14,997 bases of DNA from Prevotella sp. UBA3757 (GCA_002371715.1 DFGF01000105.1:1-14997); one strand, 5' to 3'; shown: positions 5,447 through 14,317, counted from the stretch's first letter. Notes: generated by a model from the letters alone, not told the origin. Translations and numbers: made by a program.

Positions 5447-7338
5447 CAGGGCTGGTTGGCATACCGGCCGAAGTACTGCAGGCAGACGTCGCGCCACTCG
5501 CGGGCGTTGGCGGCCTGGTGCTCCAGACGCTCGTCGACCTCGCGCCAGCGCTGCTCGTCAACGTAGTGGCGCATCTTGGTGTGCCAGAGGTTATGGGCAT
5601 GCTCCGTCCACAGGACGCCCTCGTTATAGTGGTATTGCAGCGACTCCCAGAGGGTGGAGCCGTCCTTCATACGGTAGGTCCATGGCACGCGGTGGAACCA
5701 GAGCAGCAGGTTTTCAGGGCAAGTCTTGATGTCGTCGTAGCGTCGGGCCACGTCCGGGCGGTACTGGCCGGTGGCATTGGTGCCCGTGCTGGAGCGGTCG
5801 AAGCCGATGCTGTCGCGGGTGGCCTTATGGTAGTAGACGGGACACCACTCCAGGGGGTAACGGGCAATGAAGCCGTCAGGCTCCGGGCCGTAGTGATGGT
5901 CGAACTTGAAGATGTGGTGCAGTCCCAGCGGCATCATGTAGTTGACGCAGGCCTCGTGGCTCTCCACCATCAGCTGCGACATGGTGTTGACAAACTGCGG
6001 GTCACGGCCGAAGGTGAGCTCAAGCCACGCCTCGGCAATCAATTGGGGCGTAAGTCGATAGTTGGTATCCCAGGCCATGCGCCCGAAGGCATACCAGTTG
6101 GCCTGCGAGAAGTGGTGGCCGCACCAGTTGCGGTCCAGTCCGATGTTGGCCACACCGGCTATGCCCCGCAGCTGTTGCGGATTGACGTCGTCGAGGAACT
6201 CGCGCCACATGGGTGCCAGAAAGACCAGGTGGCGGCTCTGGCCCAGGTACTCCTGGGTGATCTGCAGCTCGGCCATGTTGGGCGTCAGCTTGATTTGGTC
6301 GAAGACGGGGCTGTAGGGTTCGCGTGGCTGGAAGTCGAGGGGGCCGTTCTTGGTCTGCAGGATGACGTTGTCGCGGAACTTTCCGTCGAGGGGCTTGAAT
6401 TCCGATACGGCCTGCTTGACGCGGTCTTCGCCCTTGTGGTTGGCACCGTAGACGAAGCAGCGCCACATGACGATGCCGCCAAAGGGCTTCAGCGCGTCGG
6501 CCAGCATGTTGGCACCGTCGGCATGCGAGCGCCCGAAGTCGCCGGGGCCGGGCTGTCCCTCGCTGTTGGCCTTGACCAGGAAGCCGCCGAAGTCGGGAAT
6601 GAGTTTATAAATCTCTTTTGCTTTCCGCTGCCACCACCTGGCCACCGACTTGTCCAGCGGGTCGGCGGTCTTGGTAGCCTTGAGGGCCATGGGTGTGGCG
6701 AAGTTGATGGAGAGGTACACGCGGATATGGTACGGGCGCAGGATGTCAGCAATGGCCTTGACCTGCTTCAGGTAGGGGGCTGTCAGCATCTGGGGCGAGG
6801 CATTGACATTGTTCAGCACGGAGCCGTTGATGCCGATGGAGGCGTTGGCGCGGGCATAGTCCTTGATGAGCTGTACGTCCAGCGGCCGGTTCCAGAAGAT
6901 GCTGTTGCCGGCATAGCCGCGCTCTATGCTGCCGTCGAGGTTGTCCCAGTGGTTAAGCAGACGGAGCTGAAAATCGGGAGCCGTGTTGATGCGGAATCCC
7001 GTTGAATAGCCACGAGCGCAGCGCATCAGCAGGTCGTAACAGCCGTAGAGCAGTCCGGATTCGCTGCGTGCGCTGATGGTGGCGCGCCCGTCGTGATGGT
7101 CGATGACATAGCCTTCGTCGCCATTGATCAGGCCGGCATCGATGGTCAGCGTTACCTCACTGCCCGGATAGTATGTCTCCAGTTCGTGACGGATAATGTC
7201 GATGGTGGGTGACTTGAGAGTCGTATTGACTTTCGCCTGGTTGACGGGCTGGAAGCGCAGCCACAGCTGGTGACCGTCCTCTGCGGAAGCAAAGAGGCTG
7301 GCGGTCATGATGAAAAGTGATAATAGTAGTGTTCTCAT
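5446..7338 (-). CDS. GH67 alpha-glucuronidase, secreted
   Basis: The 630-residue product fits GH67 enzymes, which remove (4-O-methyl)glucuronic acid from the terminal xylose of xylo-oligosaccharides. Residues 1-19 (MRTLLLSLFIMTASLFASA) look like a signal peptide cleaved before ED, giving a periplasmic or exported enzyme. Family motifs include LLNHWDNLDGSIERGYAG (about 128-144), GGFLVKANSEGQPGPGDFG (251-269) and MWRCFVYGANHKGEDR (291-306). NGPLDFQPREPYSPVF (331-346) and ELQITQEYLG (357-366) follow. By alignment from memory to the Cellvibrio enzyme, Glu260 is the likely acid, with Asp335 and Glu363 the likely base pair. The length is normal or slightly short for the family and no frameshift is seen. 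It stands alone, divergent from topA, with a regulator remnant overlapping its stop, so it looks separated from a xylan-use locus. The first ATG is kept because it begins the signal peptide. Confidence 0.95.
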   Translation of the reverse strand: MRTLLLSLFIMTASLFASAEDGHQLWLRFQPVNQAKVNTTLKSPTIDIIRHELETYYPGSEVTLTIDAGLINGDEGYVIDHHDGRATISARSESGLLYGCYDLLMRCARGYSTGFRINTAPDFQLRLLNHWDNLDGSIERGYAGNSIFWNRPLDVQLIKDYARANASIGINGSVLNNVNASPQMLTAPYLKQVKAIADILRPYHIRVYLSINFATPMALKATKTADPLDKSVARWWQRKAKEIYKLIPDFGGFLVKANSEGQPGPGDFGRSHADGANMLADALKPFGGIVMWRCFVYGANHKGEDRVKQAVSEFKPLDGKFRDNVILQTKNGPLDFQPREPYSPVFDQIKLTPNMAELQITQEYLGQSRHLVFLAPMWREFLDDVNPQQLRGIAGVANIGLDRNWCGHHFSQANWYAFGRMAWDTNYRLTPQLIAEAWLELTFGRDPQFVNTMSQLMVESHEACVNYMMPLGLHHIFKFDHHYGPEPDGFIARYPLEWCPVYYHKATRDSIGFDRSSTGTNATGQYRPDVARRYDDIKTCPENLLLWFHRVPWTYRMKDGSTLWESLQYHYNEGVLWTEHAHNLWHTKMRHYVDEQRWREVDERLEHQAANAREWRDVCLQYFGRYANQP

Positions 7339-7342
7339 GCTG

Positions 7343-7375
7343 CAAAATTACAAAAAGAAAAGGAAATAACGCAAA
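7343..7375 (-). promoter_or_regulatory. Promoter of the GH67 gene, nearly leaderless
   Basis: On the minus strand TTTG (7375-7372) and TAATTTTG (7350-7343) are separated by 21 bp, a good match to the Bacteroidetes promoter. The ATG at 7338 follows the -7 element by only 4 nt, so transcription would be expected to begin at or next to the start codon. Confidence 0.65.
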
Positions 7376-7446
7376 GAAAAGCATGATAAAACGTTAAGAA
7401 AACACAAATTCTCATATATATATAAGGTGTAACCAAATCTTTTGCC

Positions 7447-7454
7447 TACTTTTG
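7447..7454 (+). promoter_or_regulatory. -7 element of the topA promoter
   Basis: TACTTTTG matches TAnnTTTG and lies 37 nt upstream of the topA ATG. No clear TTTG -33 partner is visible at the usual distance. It faces away from the GH67 promoter in the shared 153-bp intergenic region and probably drives the topA-to-14171 run. Confidence 0.6.
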
Positions 7455-7491
7455 CAGCCCAAAAGAAGATAAAAAGTATTAAAGATAAGAC

Positions 7492-9795
7492 ATGCAGAAG
7501 AATTTAGTTATTGTAGAGTCGCCTGCCAAGGCCAAGACCATCGAGAAATTCCTGGGCAAGGATTTCAAGGTCATGTCGAGCTATGGACACATACGCGACT
7601 TGAAGAAGAAGGAGATGAGTATCGATACCAAGACCCTTCAGCCGGAATACGAGATTCCAGAGGAAAAGATGAAGCTGGTCAAGGAATTGAAGCAGAATGC
7701 CGAGAAGGCCGACAAGGTATGGCTCGCATCCGATGAGGACCGCGAGGGAGAGGCCATCTCGTGGCACCTGTGTGAGGTGTTGGGGCTGGACGAGAAGAAG
7801 ACCAACCGTATCGTCTTCCACGAAATCACCAAGACGGCCATCCTGGATGCCATCCAGCATCCGCGCCATCTTGACATGAACCTGGTCAACGCCCAGCAGG
7901 CCCGCCGCGTGCTGGACCGCCTGGTGGGCTTCAAGCTGTCGCCCGTCCTCTGGCGCAAGGTCAAGCCTGCATTGTCGGCCGGCCGCGTGCAGAGTGTGGC
8001 CGTCCGCCTGATTGTCGAGCGTGAGCGCGAAATCCAAGCCTTCAAGAGCGAGCCTTACTACAGCGTGGTGGGCATCTTTGCCATTACCAATGCCGACGGT
8101 TCGCATACGGAGGTCAGGGCCACGCTGGCCCAGCGGCTGAAGAGCCACGACGAGGTGGAGCAGTTCCTGCACAAGTGTGTGGATGCCACGTTCACGGTTG
8201 ACAGCGTCAACCAGAAACCCATGAAGCGTACGCCGGCACCTCCCTTCACCACGTCCACCCTGCAGCAGGAGGCCGCCCGCAAGCTGGGCTTCACCGTCAG
8301 CCAGACCATGATGGTGGCACAGCATCTGTACGAGCACGGACTGATCACCTATATGCGTACCGACTCCGTCAACCTGTCGAGTCTGTGCATCAATGCCGCC
8401 AAGGAGGAAATCAGCAAGCTCTACGGCGAGCAGTATTCGAAGGTGCGCCAGTACCACACCAGTTCCAAGGGCGCCCAGGAGGCTCACGAGGCCATCCGTC
8501 CTACCGACATGGCCAGCCAGACCGTAGAGGGCACCGCCCAGGAGCGCAAGCTCTACGAGCTGATTTGGAAGCGCACGCTGGCCTGCCAGATGGCCGACGC
8601 CGCCATCGAGCGCACCACGGTCAACATCTCCATCAGCGGCACCACCGAGCAGTTTGTGGCCCAGGGCGAGGTCATCAAGTTCGACGGTTTCATCAAGGTC
8701 TACCGTGAGAGCAACGATGACGACGACCAGCAGGAGGAGGAGAGCCATCTGCTGCCGCCCCTGACGAAGGGCATGGAGCTGACGCGCCGCGAGATTCAGG
8801 CTACGGAACGCTTCAGCCAGGCACCCCAGCGCTACACCGAGGCCTCGCTGGTCCATAAGCTGGAGGAGCTGGGCATCGGCCGTCCGTCGACCTATGCGCC
8901 CACCATCTCTACCATCCAGCAGCGCGAATACGTGCACAAGGGTGAACAGAAGGGCGAGGAGCGCACCTATACGGTAGACATCCTGAAGGGCAAGCTGATT
9001 ACCCAGAAGGAGCGCACGGAGACGGTCGGCTCCGACAAGGGCAAACTGCTGCCGACGGACATCGGCGTGGTGGTGAACGACTTCCTGATGAAGCACTTCA
9101 CCGACATCATGGACTACAACTTCACCGCCAAGGTGGAGCAGGACTTCGATAAGATTGCAGAGGGCGACGAGCAGTGGACGGAGATGATGAAGAACTTCTA
9201 CCGCGACTTCGAACCCACCGTCGAGCAGACCATGAACGACCGCCAGGAGCGCAAGGCCGGCGAGCGCCTGCTGGGCAAGGACGCCCGCACGGGCAAGCCC
9301 GTCTACGTCAAGATAGGCCGCTTCGGCCCCGTCGTACAGATTGGTACCGCCGAGGACGTCGAGAAGCCCCAGTTTGCCCAGCTGCCTGCCGACAAGAGCA
9401 TGGAGAACATCACCCTCGACGAGGCCCTGGAACTGTTTAAGCTGCCGCGCACCGTCGGCGAGTTTGAGGGTGCTCCCGTGGTGATCGGCGCCGGACGCTT
9501 CGGCCCGTACATCCTGCATCTGAAGAAGTACACCTCACTGCCCAAGGACGCCGACCCGATGACCATCTCGCTCGACGAGTCCATCCGCCTGATACTGGAG
9601 AAGCGTCTGCAGGAGAACCGCAAGCACATGAAGACCTTCGAGGAAGACCCGAAACTGGAGGTGCTGAACGGCCGCTATGGCCCCTATCTGGCCTACGACG
9701 GCAAGAACTACCGGCTGAACAAGTCGCTGCATGCCAAGGCTGCCGAGCTGACTTACGACGAGTGTATGGCTATCATAGAGAAACAGAAGAAATGA
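7492..9795 (+). CDS. topA: DNA topoisomerase I (type IA)
   Basis: The 767-residue enzyme relaxes negative supercoils by cutting one strand through a 5'-phosphotyrosine. The TOPRIM domain starts at residue 5 (VIVESPAKAKTIEKFLG, with Glu9) and carries the metal-binding motif SDEDREGEA (Asp81, Asp83, Glu85). NAQQARRVLDRLVGFKLSPV (133-152) and SAGRVQSVAVRLI (162-174) mark the central domain. GLITYMRTDSVNLS holds the catalytic Tyr287. RPSTYAPTISTIQQREYV (464-481) is the conserved gate segment. The C-terminus from about 600 carries repeats of the type GRFGPYI, at about 609, 668 and 728, instead of Cys4 zinc fingers; I see no zinc-finger cysteines, as is common in Bacteroidetes. It heads the gene run and its TGA overlaps the aroK ATG. 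Confidence 0.98.
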   Translation: MQKNLVIVESPAKAKTIEKFLGKDFKVMSSYGHIRDLKKKEMSIDTKTLQPEYEIPEEKMKLVKELKQNAEKADKVWLASDEDREGEAISWHLCEVLGLDEKKTNRIVFHEITKTAILDAIQHPRHLDMNLVNAQQARRVLDRLVGFKLSPVLWRKVKPALSAGRVQSVAVRLIVEREREIQAFKSEPYYSVVGIFAITNADGSHTEVRATLAQRLKSHDEVEQFLHKCVDATFTVDSVNQKPMKRTPAPPFTTSTLQQEAARKLGFTVSQTMMVAQHLYEHGLITYMRTDSVNLSSLCINAAKEEISKLYGEQYSKVRQYHTSSKGAQEAHEAIRPTDMASQTVEGTAQERKLYELIWKRTLACQMADAAIERTTVNISISGTTEQFVAQGEVIKFDGFIKVYRESNDDDDQQEEESHLLPPLTKGMELTRREIQATERFSQAPQRYTEASLVHKLEELGIGRPSTYAPTISTIQQREYVHKGEQKGEERTYTVDILKGKLITQKERTETVGSDKGKLLPTDIGVVVNDFLMKHFTDIMDYNFTAKVEQDFDKIAEGDEQWTEMMKNFYRDFEPTVEQTMNDRQERKAGERLLGKDARTGKPVYVKIGRFGPVVQIGTAEDVEKPQFAQLPADKSMENITLDEALELFKLPRTVGEFEGAPVVIGAGRFGPYILHLKKYTSLPKDADPMTISLDESIRLILEKRLQENRKHMKTFEEDPKLEVLNGRYGPYLAYDGKNYRLNKSLHAKAAELTYDECMAIIEKQKK

Positions 9796-10325
9796 GGCGT
9801 ATTATCCTTGTAGGCTACATGGGGTCAGGCAAGACCACCCTGGGCAAGGCCCTCTCCAAGGCGACGGGCATGATGTTCTACGACCTGGACTGGTATATCG
9901 AGAGCCGCATGCGCAAGTCGGTGTCACAGATTTTTGCCGAACGTGGCGAGGAAGCTTTCCGGCAGATGGAGTATAACATGCTGCACGAGGTGGCCGAGTT
10001 TGAGGACGTCATCATCAGTTGCGGCGGCGGCACCCCCTGCTTCTTTGACAATATGGACTATATGAACCAGCAGGGCGACGTGGTCTACCTGAAGGCCACG
10101 CCCGAGACGCTCTACAAGCACCTGCTCATGGCCAAGGTGGAGCGCCCGCTGCTGAAGGACAAGAGTCCTGAGGAACTGATCGTTTACATTACCCAGCACC
10201 TGAACGAGCGGGCCCCGTACTACGAGCAGGCGCGTTACACGCTGGACGTCAGCGTACTCGACGAATACGATAAAATCAAGCATAGCGTGGCAAGCCTGTG
10301 CACAATGCTAAACATAGAACAGTGA
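9792..10325 (+). CDS. aroK: Shikimate kinase
   Basis: This 177-residue enzyme phosphorylates shikimate with ATP in the chorismate pathway. Walker A is GYMGSGKTT (8-16); FYDLDWYIE (29-37) supplies the shikimate-contacting Asp33; ISCGGGTP is the conserved Gly-rich loop; VERPLL carries the lid arginine. An upstream in-frame ATG at 9762 would add 10 residues inside topA. I chose ATG 9792 because it directly precedes the RRIILVGYMGSGK strand and forms an ATGA overlap with the topA stop, implying translational coupling. Length and motifs are normal for the family. Confidence 0.96.
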   Translation: MRRIILVGYMGSGKTTLGKALSKATGMMFYDLDWYIESRMRKSVSQIFAERGEEAFRQMEYNMLHEVAEFEDVIISCGGGTPCFFDNMDYMNQQGDVVYLKATPETLYKHLLMAKVERPLLKDKSPEELIVYITQHLNERAPYYEQARYTLDVSVLDEYDKIKHSVASLCTMLNIEQ

Positions 10326-10332
10326 TATACTT

Positions 10333-12225
10333 ATGAAGAAATGGACCATCGATGACTCCAAGGAGCTCTACAACATCAACGGCTGGGGTACCAGCTACTT
10401 CGGCATCAATGACGAGGGCAACGTCTACGTGACACCCTGTAAGGACGGCACGCGGATAGACCTTCGTGAAGTCATGGACGAACTGTCGCTGCGCGATGTC
10501 ACGTCGCCGGTGCTGCTGCGTTTCCCGGATATTCTCGACAACCGTATCGAAAAGACGTGGAGCTGCTTCAAGAAGGCAGCCGAAGAGTACGAGTACAAGG
10601 CCGAGAACTACGTGGTATTCCCCATCAAGGTCAACCAGATGCAGCCCGTCGTCGAGGAGATTATCTCGCATGGCGCCAAGTTTAACCTGGGCATTGAGGC
10701 CGGTTCCAAGCCGGAGCTGCACGCCGTCATTGCCGTGCAGTGTCAGAGCGACTCTATCATCATCTGCAACGGCTATAAGGACCAGTCGTACATCGAGCTG
10801 GCCCTGCTGGCACAGAAGATGGGCAAGCGTATCTTCATCGTCGTCGAGAAGCTCAACGAACTGGAGATTATTGCCCGCGAGGCCAAGAAGCTCGGCGTGC
10901 GTCCCAACATCGGCATCCGCATCAAGCTGGCCTCCAGCGGCAGCGGCAAGTGGGAGGAGAGTGGCGGCGATGCCTCAAAGTTCGGACTGACCAGTGCCGA
11001 ACTGCTGGAAGCCCTGGAACTGCTGGACAAGAAAGATATGCGCGATTGTCTGCGACTCATCCATTTCCACATCGGCAGCCAGATTACGAAGATTCGCCGC
11101 ATCCAGACCGCCCTGCGCGAGGCTTCACAGTTCTACGTCCAGCTCCACAAGATGGGCTACAACGTCGACTTTGTGGACTGTGGCGGCGGCCTGGGCGTCG
11201 ACTACGACGGCACGCGGTCGCCGTCGAGCGAGAGTTCCGTCAACTACAGCATCCAGGAGTATGTCAACGACTGTATCTATACGTTCGTCGATGCCGCCAA
11301 CCGTAACGGCATACCTCACCCCAACCTGATTACCGAGAGCGGACGGTCGCTGGCTGCCCACCACTCCGTGCTGGTCATCGACGTGCTCGAGACGGCCTCA
11401 CTGCCCGAGATGCCTGAGGAGTTCGAGCCCGACGAGAACTCCCATCAGCTGGTCAAGGACCTCTACGAGATATGGGATAACCTCTCGCCTCGAAACGTGC
11501 TCGAAGACTGGCACGACGCCGAGCAAATCCGCGAGGAGGTGCTGGACCTTTTCGCCCACGGCATCGTAGACCTGAAGACGCGTGCCGAGATAGAGGCCAT
11601 GTACTGGAGCGTATGTCACGAAATCCATGCCTTGGCCAAGAACCTCAAGCATGTGCCTGAGGAACTGATGAACATCGACAAGCTCTTGGCCGACAAGTAC
11701 TTCTGTAACTTCTCGCTGTTCCAGTCGTTGCCTGACTCATGGGCCATCGACCAGATATTCCCCATCATGCCCCTCCAGCGGCTCAACGAGCGACCCACGC
11801 GCAATGCCACCATCCAGGACATCACCTGCGACTCGGACGGCAAGATTGCCAACTTTGCCACGAACCGCCACAACTCCCACTCGCTGCCGGTTCACACGTT
11901 GCGGAAAAGCGAGAAGTACTATTTAGGCGTTTTCCTGGTGGGTGCCTATCAGGAAATCCTGGGCGACATGCACAACCTGTTTGGCGACACCACTGCCGTC
12001 CATATCTCCGTCAAGGACGGCCACTATCACATTGACCAGGTCTTCGACGGCGAGACGGTCGAGGAGGTGCTGGAGTACGTCCAGTATAATCCCAAGAAAC
12101 TGGTTCGCCAGCTGGAAATCTGGGTGGCCAAGAGCGTCAAACAGGGTAAGATCAGCCTGGAGGAGGGCAAGGAGTTCCTCAGCAATTACCGCTCCGGACT
12201 CTACGGTTACACCTATCTTGAATAA
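10333..12225 (+). CDS. speA: Biosynthetic arginine decarboxylase (PLP-dependent)
   Basis: The 630-residue protein converts arginine to agmatine, the first step of polyamine synthesis. The PLP lysine is in VVFPIKVNQMQPV (Lys99). FNLGIEAGSKPEL, HIGSQITKIRRIQ, DCGGGLGVDYDG (cofactor phosphate loop) and TESGRSLAAHH are the SpeA signatures in the TIM-barrel domain. DITCDSDGKI carries Cys499, the active-site cysteine supplied by the C-terminal beta domain. The length matches the usual ~630-660 of the family. It starts 7 nt after aroK and is followed by argB after 28 nt. A shared transcript with argB puts arginine use and arginine synthesis under one control. Confidence 0.97.
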   Translation: MKKWTIDDSKELYNINGWGTSYFGINDEGNVYVTPCKDGTRIDLREVMDELSLRDVTSPVLLRFPDILDNRIEKTWSCFKKAAEEYEYKAENYVVFPIKVNQMQPVVEEIISHGAKFNLGIEAGSKPELHAVIAVQCQSDSIIICNGYKDQSYIELALLAQKMGKRIFIVVEKLNELEIIAREAKKLGVRPNIGIRIKLASSGSGKWEESGGDASKFGLTSAELLEALELLDKKDMRDCLRLIHFHIGSQITKIRRIQTALREASQFYVQLHKMGYNVDFVDCGGGLGVDYDGTRSPSSESSVNYSIQEYVNDCIYTFVDAANRNGIPHPNLITESGRSLAAHHSVLVIDVLETASLPEMPEEFEPDENSHQLVKDLYEIWDNLSPRNVLEDWHDAEQIREEVLDLFAHGIVDLKTRAEIEAMYWSVCHEIHALAKNLKHVPEELMNIDKLLADKYFCNFSLFQSLPDSWAIDQIFPIMPLQRLNERPTRNATIQDITCDSDGKIANFATNRHNSHSLPVHTLRKSEKYYLGVFLVGAYQEILGDMHNLFGDTTAVHISVKDGHYHIDQVFDGETVEEVLEYVQYNPKKLVRQLEIWVAKSVKQGKISLEEGKEFLSNYRSGLYGYTYLE

Positions 12226-12253
12226 CGCATCATTGCAATATCAACACAACGGG

Positions 12254-13027
12254 ATGAAAGAAAAACTGACAATAGTCAAAGTAGGAGGAGCTGTGGTCGA
12301 GGACGAACTGCAGCTCTCTCAGTTGTTACGCGACTTCTCAGCTATTGAGGGCCGCAAAGTACTGGTACACGGCGGTGGCCGCAAAGCCACGAAGATGGCC
12401 GAGCGGCTGGGCATCGAGACGCAGATGGTCAACGGGCGCCGCATCACTGACGGCGACATGCTGGAGGTGGTGACGATGGTCTACGGCGGACTGGTCAACA
12501 AAAACCTTGTGGCCCGTCTGCAGGCCAATGGCGTGAATGCCATCGGACTGACGGGTGCCGATGCCAACGTCATCGTCAGCCATAAGCGACCCCTGAAGGA
12601 TGGTGTCGACTATGGTTGGGTGGGCGACGTGGATGCTGTCGCCCAGGAGACGCTGGCCCACCTCATCGAGGCCGGCATAACGCCCGTCTTAGCGCCGCTG
12701 ACGCACGACGCACAGGGCCACGTCCTCAACACCAATGCCGACACGATAGCCTCCGAGGCCGCCAAGGCATTGGCCAGGATTTACGACGTGACGCTCATCT
12801 TCTCGTTCGAGAAGAAGGGCGTGCTGCTGAATCCTGACGACGACGATTCCGTCATTCCCACCATCACGCGTACATTATTTAATAAATATAAGGCCGACGG
12901 CACCATCTCCGGCGGCATGCTGCCCAAGATTGAGAATGCACTCAGTGCCGTCGAGGCCGGCGTCAGCCGCGTCATCATCACGCTGGCAACGGCCATAGAC
13001 GGTCAGCACGGAACGGTGATAGAATAA
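12254..13027 (+). CDS. argB: N-acetyl/N-succinylglutamate kinase
   Basis: This 257-residue amino-acid kinase catalyses the second step of arginine synthesis. The substrate and ATP motifs are VKVGGAVVED (Lys9), VLVHGGGRKA, NGRRITDGDM, GLTGADANVI, LNTNADTIASEAAKAL and ISGGMLPKIENAL. A longer in-frame ORF reaches back into speA (from 11942), but ATG 12254 directly precedes the first strand KLTIVKVGG, so the extension is rejected. In Bacteroides fragilis the pathway is reported to use N-succinylated intermediates, so the true substrate here may be N-succinylglutamate; that cannot be read from the sequence by eye. Confidence 0.94.
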   Translation: MKEKLTIVKVGGAVVEDELQLSQLLRDFSAIEGRKVLVHGGGRKATKMAERLGIETQMVNGRRITDGDMLEVVTMVYGGLVNKNLVARLQANGVNAIGLTGADANVIVSHKRPLKDGVDYGWVGDVDAVAQETLAHLIEAGITPVLAPLTHDAQGHVLNTNADTIASEAAKALARIYDVTLIFSFEKKGVLLNPDDDDSVIPTITRTLFNKYKADGTISGGMLPKIENALSAVEAGVSRVIITLATAIDGQHGTVIE

Positions 13028-13031
13028 GGGA

Positions 13032-13070
13032 AAGACAAGAATACAAGAAGACAAGAATACGGGAAGACAA
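13032..13070 (+). repeat. Three AAGACAA motifs at 16-bp spacing before the sigma factor gene
   Basis: AAGACAA occurs at 13032-13038, 13048-13054 and 13064-13070, exactly 16 bp apart, within an A/G-rich leader. The first two are followed by GAATAC, and the last overlaps the A of the ATG start. It could be a slippage-made repeat, a purine-rich ribosome entry region, or an operator. Confidence 0.7.
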
Positions 13071-13573
13071 TGAAAGGCATCAGTTTCCAGTCAGACATCC
13101 TGCCGCTGAAGAACGAACTCTTCCGCATGGCTCTGCGCATCACGCAGAACCGTGAGGAGGCCGAGGATGTCGTGCAGGAAACGATGCTGAAGGTCTGGAA
13201 ACGCCGCGAACAGTGGGCGCAGTTAGAGTCTGTCGAGGCTTTCTGCCTGACCATCTGCCGCAACGTGGCCCTCGACAGGCTGCGCCGCATGGATTACCAG
13301 CAGCAGAGCCTTGACGACGATATTGACCCGGCCGACCACAGCCGCAGTTCCAATCCCGAACAGATGGCCATCCAGAACGACCGCACACGCATGGTGCGAC
13401 AGTTCATCAGCGAACTGCCGGAACGGCTGCGCACCTGCATGCAGCTGCGCGACATTGAGGGCAAGAGCTATCGCGACATTGCCGCCATCCTTGACATTCC
13501 CGAGCAGCAGGTGAAAGTCAACATTTTCAGGGCACGGCAGGCCGTCAAGAAAAAAATTTCGCCTTTCCTGTAA
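13070..13573 (+). CDS. ECF-type RNA polymerase sigma factor
   Basis: The 167-residue product has a sigma-70 region 2 at about 14-76, including LFRMALRITQNREEAEDVVQ, ETMLKVWKRREQW and CRNVALDRLRRMD. Region 4 follows at about 108-160, including LPERLRTCMQLRDIEGKSYRDIAAILDIPEQQVKVNIFRARQ in two parts. Region 3 is absent, as in ECF sigmas. It starts 42 nt after argB and is followed after 52 nt by a membrane-anchored anti-sigma-like gene, the usual pairing for ECF control. The regulon and signal are not evident. Confidence 0.95.
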   Translation: MKGISFQSDILPLKNELFRMALRITQNREEAEDVVQETMLKVWKRREQWAQLESVEAFCLTICRNVALDRLRRMDYQQQSLDDDIDPADHSRSSNPEQMAIQNDRTRMVRQFISELPERLRTCMQLRDIEGKSYRDIAAILDIPEQQVKVNIFRARQAVKKKISPFL

Positions 13574-13625
13574 CTTTTCCGTTCTACATACGTCTTCCAT
13601 ATAGAGAACAATAAAAAAGCAAGGT

Positions 13626-14171
13626 ATGGATTACAAGTACATCGAACAACTCTTGGAGCGCTATTGGGACGCTGAGACCTCACTGGAGGAGGAGAGCATC
13701 CTGCGCACCTTCTTCAGCCAGAAGAACATTCCGGCCGAGATGGAGCACCTGCGCCCCCTGTTTGCCGACGATGCGGCCGGTCAGACGTTGGACGATGACT
13801 TCGATGCTCGCATCCTGCAGGCCATCGGTGCGGAGGCAGAAGAGTCTCTGGCCGCCCGGCAGCAGCCCCTCGCCACCGAGCAGGTGGTGAAGGCCCGCGA
13901 GGTATCGCTGACCCAGCGCCTCATGCCGCTCTTCAAGGCGGCAGCCGTCATTGCCATCATCCTGACGCTTGGCGGTGCACTGCAGGCTCCCTGGGACAGT
14001 ACTTGGAACACGCCTGAGGACTATGCCGCCATTCAGCAGGCCGACACGATGAACGTGGTTCCCGTGCAGGCCGAGGTGTCAACATCGCGCTCCGACCTCT
14101 GGTCTGAGAACATGGGCACCGCAACGACTGACAGTGCTAACGTGATGCAGGTCGGTCGGGCAAAAGACTAA
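13626..14171 (+). CDS. Single-membrane-span anti-sigma-factor-like protein
   Basis: The 181-residue product begins MDYKYIEQLLERYWDAETSL, followed by EEESILRTFFSQ. This acidic helical N-terminal part is seen in Bacteroidales proteins encoded right after ECF sigma genes. One hydrophobic segment at about 103-120 (FKAAAVIAIILTLGGALQ) would anchor it with residues 1-100 in the cytosol and about 60 residues in the periplasm. No zinc-binding HxxxCxxC motif is seen, so it is not a ZAS-type anti-sigma. Binding and inhibiting the sigma factor is inferred from gene order and topology. From memory, automated annotation sometimes gives such proteins unrelated names, such as pyruvate-ferredoxin oxidoreductase, that nothing here supports. 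Confidence 0.8.
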   Translation: MDYKYIEQLLERYWDAETSLEEESILRTFFSQKNIPAEMEHLRPLFADDAAGQTLDDDFDARILQAIGAEAEESLAARQQPLATEQVVKAREVSLTQRLMPLFKAAAVIAIILTLGGALQAPWDSTWNTPEDYAAIQQADTMNVVPVQAEVSTSRSDLWSENMGTATTDSANVMQVGRAKD

Positions 14172-14317
14172 GATTTTTTCTATGCTTTCTCTATATTAAC
14201 ATCATGTTTAGTAGAACGGGACAACAGCTGTGAAGCCAGGCTCCCACAAATTCGACCCCAATACGTGATTTATGAAGCGGTCGATTTCTCTCAAATTTTT
14301 CATAACATACTAACGAT

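Noticed and set aside
5518..7005. 495-codon plus-strand frame opposite the GH67 gene
   Set aside because: Antisense shadow of a gene with clear GH67 motifs; low-complexity Val/Leu/Gly composition and no recognisable domain.
7504..9519. 671-codon open frame antisense to topA
   Set aside because: It mirrors the strongly conserved topA frame in GC-rich sequence; the translation is Leu/Val/Gly/His-rich with no domain I recognise.
11942..12253. N-terminal extension of argB into speA
   Set aside because: The extension is an Arg/Ser-rich out-of-frame reading of speA; the family start fits ATG 12254.
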